Source: Pterois miles (Eukaryota; Chordata; Actinopteri; Perciformes; Scorpaenidae). From it: a stretch of 64,000 nt of DNA. The notes under the pieces were generated by a model that saw only the letters and a program-made list of their open reading frames with translations, searched no databases and was not told the DNA's origin. Both the position numbers and the translations under genes were made by a program. The stretch covers positions 26,666,501 to 26,730,500 of the forward strand of contig CAMQGK010000052.1 of the NCBI GenBank assembly GCA_947000775.1, in the 5' to 3' direction. Of this stretch, positions 59,581 through 64,000 are shown in pieces; position 1 is the first letter of the stretch, and each line of letters begins with the position of its first letter.

Positions 59581-60265
59581 GGCGCTGCAGTAGCGCTGCT
59601 GCCATTTTGGACTGTAAATACCAATGAGCTCACAGACATGAATGTACAAAGAAAATCAAAGGATATTTTTTGAGGTAAATCAACTTCCCACTACGAACTT
59701 AATTAGCCCTCATTTAAATCATTGTATCCTACAAGTTGTAAAATTCACTAATAGCCAAAAGTTTTTTTCCTCTGCATAATGAACGTGCATCAGACACATG
59801 GGATTGCACCTCTCTGTATGCTCATATAATATATCCGGTTCTGGCTGTAATTCATAAACCAAATTTAATGTAGTTGCAGGCTATTTACTGTACATGAACA
59901 TGGAGGGCAAAAGCACAGGGCACAACTTCTTATACATCCATGGTCTGTGGTCTACTGGAGATATAATGTGGAGATCCTTGACATGAAAAAGTTTGAGATT
60001 ACTGTCCAAATCTGTGTGCTGGATGTTCCTCTTGTGCTCCTCCGAGAAGCAGCCGGGCAAATAAAGGTAAATAAATAAGTTATAATAGTTTGTATATTTA
60101 TGATATTTTTATTGTTCAACACAGGCCATTTCGGTAGAGACACTGCAATTATGACAATAGAATAGAAATAATTTTATTTTTATTTCGTACAGCGCTTTTT
60201 AGGCTGATGTTTAACTAGCGTCATTTTGGTGGTTGATGTAATTACAGTCCAAAATGGCGGAGGTG
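59581..60265. repeat. MITE-like repeat with CCATTTTGGACTGTAA ends
   Basis: GCCATTTTGGACTGTAAATA at 59,601 faces TAATTACAGTCCAAAATGGC at 60,239-60,258. CACAACTTCTTATACATCCA and a T/A-rich middle lie between. Frames on both strands near 59,950-60,140 have no supported exon. Boundaries beyond the inverted 16-mer are uncertain. Confidence 0.5.
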
Positions 60266-61211
60266 CAGGTCTGGTGCTGGCCATGATGAAGTGCATAACT
60301 TTCATTTTTTACCAGTGTACGTTCTTTGGTGCAGCTGTAGCTGGATGATGTACCGTGGCTGATGATGAGGCAGTCTTATATCTGGTCTCTTGTCATATGA
60401 TATTACTGGAAGCCAAAACTGATGAAGGTTTTTTTTTTTTTTTTTATATCTTGCTGATTCTGGTTTAGTTTGGATGTGAAGAGGGAAACGAGTGGAGTGG
60501 ATTTGCAGTATCACAGAGAAAGAGGGAATAGTGCTCTTTGGATGAAAGGTTTAGGAGTAATAGGGTTGTGCACTGAATGATTCAAGAAAAAAATGCGGGA
60601 ACAATGAAAACAAAAAGAATGAAAATAGCCTTCTCTCCACGAGGGCAGGCTCTTCTCTTGGGTTTTAATTTTCAGTAGTGGGGCTACCCCACGCTACATT
60701 TACATTCTGATTATGACTTGTAAAGCTTGAGTTTTTATTTCGCTGCAGTCCTAGAGGGTTATTTCACAATTTCCCAGGTTGTCTCCAGAGAATTTAAAGC
60801 TGAAGAAAACCTTTCAGGCACACAGAACACGTGCAATAGTTCCCATTATATGAAGCAATAATACTGCTTTCTACTGTAATTATAGTGGTAGGTGAAGGTG
60901 ATACTTCCTATGCTCAGCACAACCCTCTGGTACATGCTTTCCTTTACTCAGGGACCTACTATCAGTCACTGGGGCCAAGAGGGCCAAAAGGTGGACACAG
61001 AGTAAAAATGTGTTTTTTACTTGTGGTTGGTGAAGCAATAAATTGTGAGATGTAATGCAAAATGATGTTGAGCTGTTGTAAAATCCAGATTTGAAAAATA
61101 AGATAATAAGAGACAACAACCAGGGTTAATAGTATTAGGCCGTTCATAAATACATCTTCAGTATGTGACAAAAAGATGTTGTTTTCAGATAGTGAAGCCA
61201 AAAGCATTTTC
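60266..61211. other. Intronic DNA, no exon recognised
   Basis: A T-run at 60,428-60,444. Nothing recognised. Confidence 0.4.
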
Positions 61212-61936
61212 TAGGGCTGTCAATGGAATAAAATGTTTAATCACCTAGTTTTGTGTTGTTAATTGATTTCCAATAATAGATATATACATACGTACGTACG
61301 TAAATATATACATACGTATTTGCATAAAGCGGCATATTTGCTCACGCCCATGTTGATATGAGTATCAAATACATGAAAAATGTGTGATAGATTTACAATT
61401 AATCTTGATTAACTATGGACAATCATGCTATTGACAAAGATATTGTCCAGAAACCCTCACAGGTACTATGTTTAGCATCAGAAAATATGCCCAAATCATA
61501 ACATGACAAACTGCAGCCCAACAGTGTCAGTGTGCTGACTTGACTATGACTTGCCCCAAACTGCGTGTGACTATCATAAAGTGGGCATGTCTGTAAAGGT
61601 GAGACTGGTTGTTACCCAAAGAACCCATTTACATTTACATATCTGGAGGTCAGAGGTCAAGGGATTGTTTGAAAATGGCCATGCCAGTTTTTCCTTGCCA
61701 AAATTTAGCGCAAGTTTGCAGCGTTATTTAGCCGCCTCCTCAAAAAGCTAGCATGACATGGTTGGCACCAATGAATTCCTTATGTTTTATAGTTTCATAT
61801 GATGCCAGCATCTTCAGTCTAGCTTTATAAATGCGCCTGCTGCAAGCTAAAAATCACAAGTTGCATTAATACGATGAAGAAATTAGTGGCATTAAGATGA
61901 TTTTACGTCAACATCGTGTTAACTTTGACAGCCCTA
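61212..61936 (+). mobile_element. Family-D MITE, plus copy with both ends
   Basis: TAGGGCTGTCAATGG at the left and TTAACTTTGACAGCCCTA at the right are inverted. The interior includes GTACGTACGTAAATATATAC, CAAACTGCAGCCCAACAGTG and GAGGTCAGAGGTCAAGGGA. The flanks GCATTTTC and AAGAGTGC do not match, so any target duplication has been lost. It is the most complete family-D copy. Confidence 0.8.
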
Positions 61937-63804
61937 AAGAGTGCACAACAATAAAAAGAAAAGCTATTTTATTTAATCTTTTAGAGACACAGCAGAAAAT
62001 ATGAAATGAGAGACATTAAAGGGGGTTTTCCTGACAAAGAAGAGGGTGAAATTGGGCCACGGCGAGGGAAAGTACAGATGATGAATAAAGGTAATATGTT
62101 ATAATCAAACAACATTAATTAACAACACAAACCCCCTTGACGTCTGTACTGGGATGCTGATGTTGTCTAGACTTGGTATGGATCATGGTACGCATCATTG
62201 ATTCTCATCTAAGAATATCTCCCTCTTGTTTGCGTCTGTTCTGATCTGTCTGATAGTTTAGGTGCAGACAAAAATTATTTTAAGGCATAGAAAAAGGTTT
62301 CAGAGCTCATAATCCGCCCCCGACGTTTGGTTACATGATGATAACTGAATCCTCTCCATGACATTTTCAGAAATGAGTTATTGTTATTGGTTTTGAAGGT
62401 TATACAGTATGTGAAGGTGGTTGCATGGCAGTAACAAATTGTTTCCCCTTACTCCTGTTTGCCTTCTGTAGGGAGGCGATTAGCACATCATTTAACATGC
62501 TGTATCTGGTAGCATATCCAAATTGTAAAACTTTGTGAAGCTGTTGTTCATCACTTTTTTCTCAGCAAGCTCGGGACAAATTTGAATAAATGAAGATGTT
62601 TAGAGGACAGATCGTGCCAGTGAGCATCACTGGAAACATGAAACCACTCCAGCTAATGATGCAGAGAATAAAGCTGGAAATTGTTCAGTTTTAGTTAAAT
62701 TTTAGGGTTCATCAAAGTTATGCCTGTGAAGGTATTACAACTTGTGTACGTTGCCAGTGATTTTTGGCTCCTGTTCATTTATCTGAATGAGTATGTTGTT
62801 GTTGCACTGATGAATTACTGTGTGATAAGACACGTCTGTTCTTTCTTAGCAACATACATCAGGTAATCAATATTAAATGCAGAAAGGTGAAGTCTTGTGA
62901 AAACACAGACACTGATAGATTCAGCTTTCATTTCCTTCTGCTCCTCCGGTTGCATCTTCATCCTAATCAGGCAGTATCTTCTAAAAGGTCACAGTATCAA
63001 TATGCTCCACGTATCAGACAATAACAGAAGCTGCTGCTTAACAAAAGTATTGAAGCTGTAACAGTTGGCATGCAGGCAGCTAATTCAAGCAGAGAGTTTT
63101 GTTGTTGAGAGAGCTGAAGGGAGAATAAGTGGGCACATATGAACATATGGGTCCTTGGATGAAGAGGGCCTGCATAGCAGCACATATGAGAGAGCGAGGG
63201 GGGAAAAGCCAATTCAAGCACACTTTGTTACATACACATCTTGGTTTGAATTGCTTCGCTGTTCAAATTGCATTCCCATAAAATGTCAGTCTCTGTGGCA
63301 GCGATGTCAAATTCTTGTTTTGTGTGGGTGTTTCAATGGCATCCAAGATGGACGCATGTAACACTCAGAGATTTGTTTGTACTATCTTTTTTTGAGAGGC
63401 TGTAACAGTATTTATGAGTTTGTACACTTTAACTCTGTTGCTACCACAAAACCCAATAAAACAGGGAACCTTGAAAAGGACACCGACAAATGACATTACA
63501 CCACAATGACATGTGGCTCTTTAATTCAGCTCACAGTACCAGGACTGGTTCTGTAGGTGCAAATCTAGCTTTACAAACTGTTGCCAAGGTATGCCACAGA
63601 CACTAAATGTATTACTTTCTGATTGGCTAGCTGTTAAAGTCATGCAACAGGACTAAATATTACACAAGGTATAATGACAAGTAACCATAGAAACAGGGCT
63701 GCTGCTTGATATAGACCTACCCGTGAGTTAAACCAATTACAAACAAATGTTCAAAACATGGCTGGCACATATTTCCTTCAGTGTATTATGACTTGCTGCT
63801 TGGA
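61937..63804. other. Intronic DNA, no exon recognised
   Basis: Unique-looking AT-rich sequence. Frames at 62,997-63,361 lack splice context. Confidence 0.4.
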
Positions 63805-64000
63805 AGATGAGATAAGTTTTTTAGTGATCCCCTTGGGAGAAATTTGTGGTAACACAGCAGTACAGAGGAGTAGGTAGCAGTGTGTGATGAGATATGTAGA
63901 GATATGTAAGATATGTAGAGCAAAAAACTTTAAGAAAACAGTAGGAATACTATATGCAGAAAAAAAGTACGGTAAACAACATATCTGACATCTGCATGTC
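63805..64000 (-). mobile_element. LINE-type 3' end, cut by window end
   Basis: GATGAGATAAGTTTTTTAGTG, then GATCCCCTTGGGAGAAATTTG, is the tail type seen at 29,441 and 30,008. The A-rich GATATGTAGAGATATGTAAG stretch that follows is what usually precedes that tail on the element's own strand. It continues past the window. Confidence 0.6.

Noticed and set aside
59952..60143. Possible exon ending at AAATAAAGGTAAAT near 60,067
   Set aside because: Donor-like string lies inside an MITE-like repeat with inverted ends; no acceptor or domain upstream.
1..64000. CRISPR arrays, bacterial operons, phage or toxin systems
   Set aside because: Nothing of the kind is present; the sequence is eukaryotic throughout. 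The regular 51-bp arrays are minisatellites without alternating repeat and spacer.

Overview
This is 64 kb of vertebrate nuclear DNA, almost certainly from a ray-finned (probably percomorph) fish. The evidence is very low coding density, long intron-like AT-rich stretches, long (CA)n, (CTTT)n and (TTA)n microsatellites, and several repeats I recognise as teleost-typical: tRNA-headed SINEs, hAT-like MITEs with 8-bp target duplications, a Tc1-like transposase relic and the 3' end of a non-LTR reverse transcriptase. There are no bacterial operons, CRISPR arrays or plasmid features. Most open frames in the window lie in repeats or low-complexity DNA and I do not call them genes.

Layout. Positions 1-27,300 look intergenic and repeat-rich. 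They hold a hAT MITE with a 51-bp minisatellite (2.7-3.6 kb), a TTAA-flanked palindromic repeat (5.8-6.2 kb), further hAT MITEs (12.9 and 19.6 kb), a Tc1 relic (20 kb), a tRNA-Glu-headed SINE inside another repeat (21.3 kb) and a cluster of four related SINEs (23.9-26.5 kb). From 27.3 to 30.3 kb there is a degenerate tandem array of roughly 250-330-bp units, broken by a hAT element, a SINE and a LINE tail. It ends just upstream of a (CA)37 tract and a CpG-rich block at 30.53-30.89 kb that has a consensus CRE and a strong splice donor. I read that block as promoter plus non-coding first exon of a plus-strand gene.

The best coding exon is at 52,936-53,095. It has a polypyrimidine tract and AG acceptor, an ATG, 50 codons starting with a signal peptide, and a GT donor in phase 0. 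The simplest model joins the two exons across a 22-kb intron, giving the 5' end of a secreted or membrane protein whose remaining exons lie beyond 64 kb. I cannot name the family. A second promoter-like block with a short possible first coding exon lies at 54.6-54.96 kb on the same strand: three inverted CCAAT boxes, then 26 codons and a GTAAGT donor. It could be an alternative start, a nested gene or a captured gene fragment.

The introns are as repeat-rich as the intergenic part. Several families occur in both orientations inside the proposed transcription unit and could pair in the pre-mRNA. A relic LINE at 57.9-58.4 kb shares an identical 19-nt 3' tail with the SINE at 26.2-26.5 kb, which suggests a LINE-SINE partnership. 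All family assignments rest on reading the sequence and recall, not on a search.
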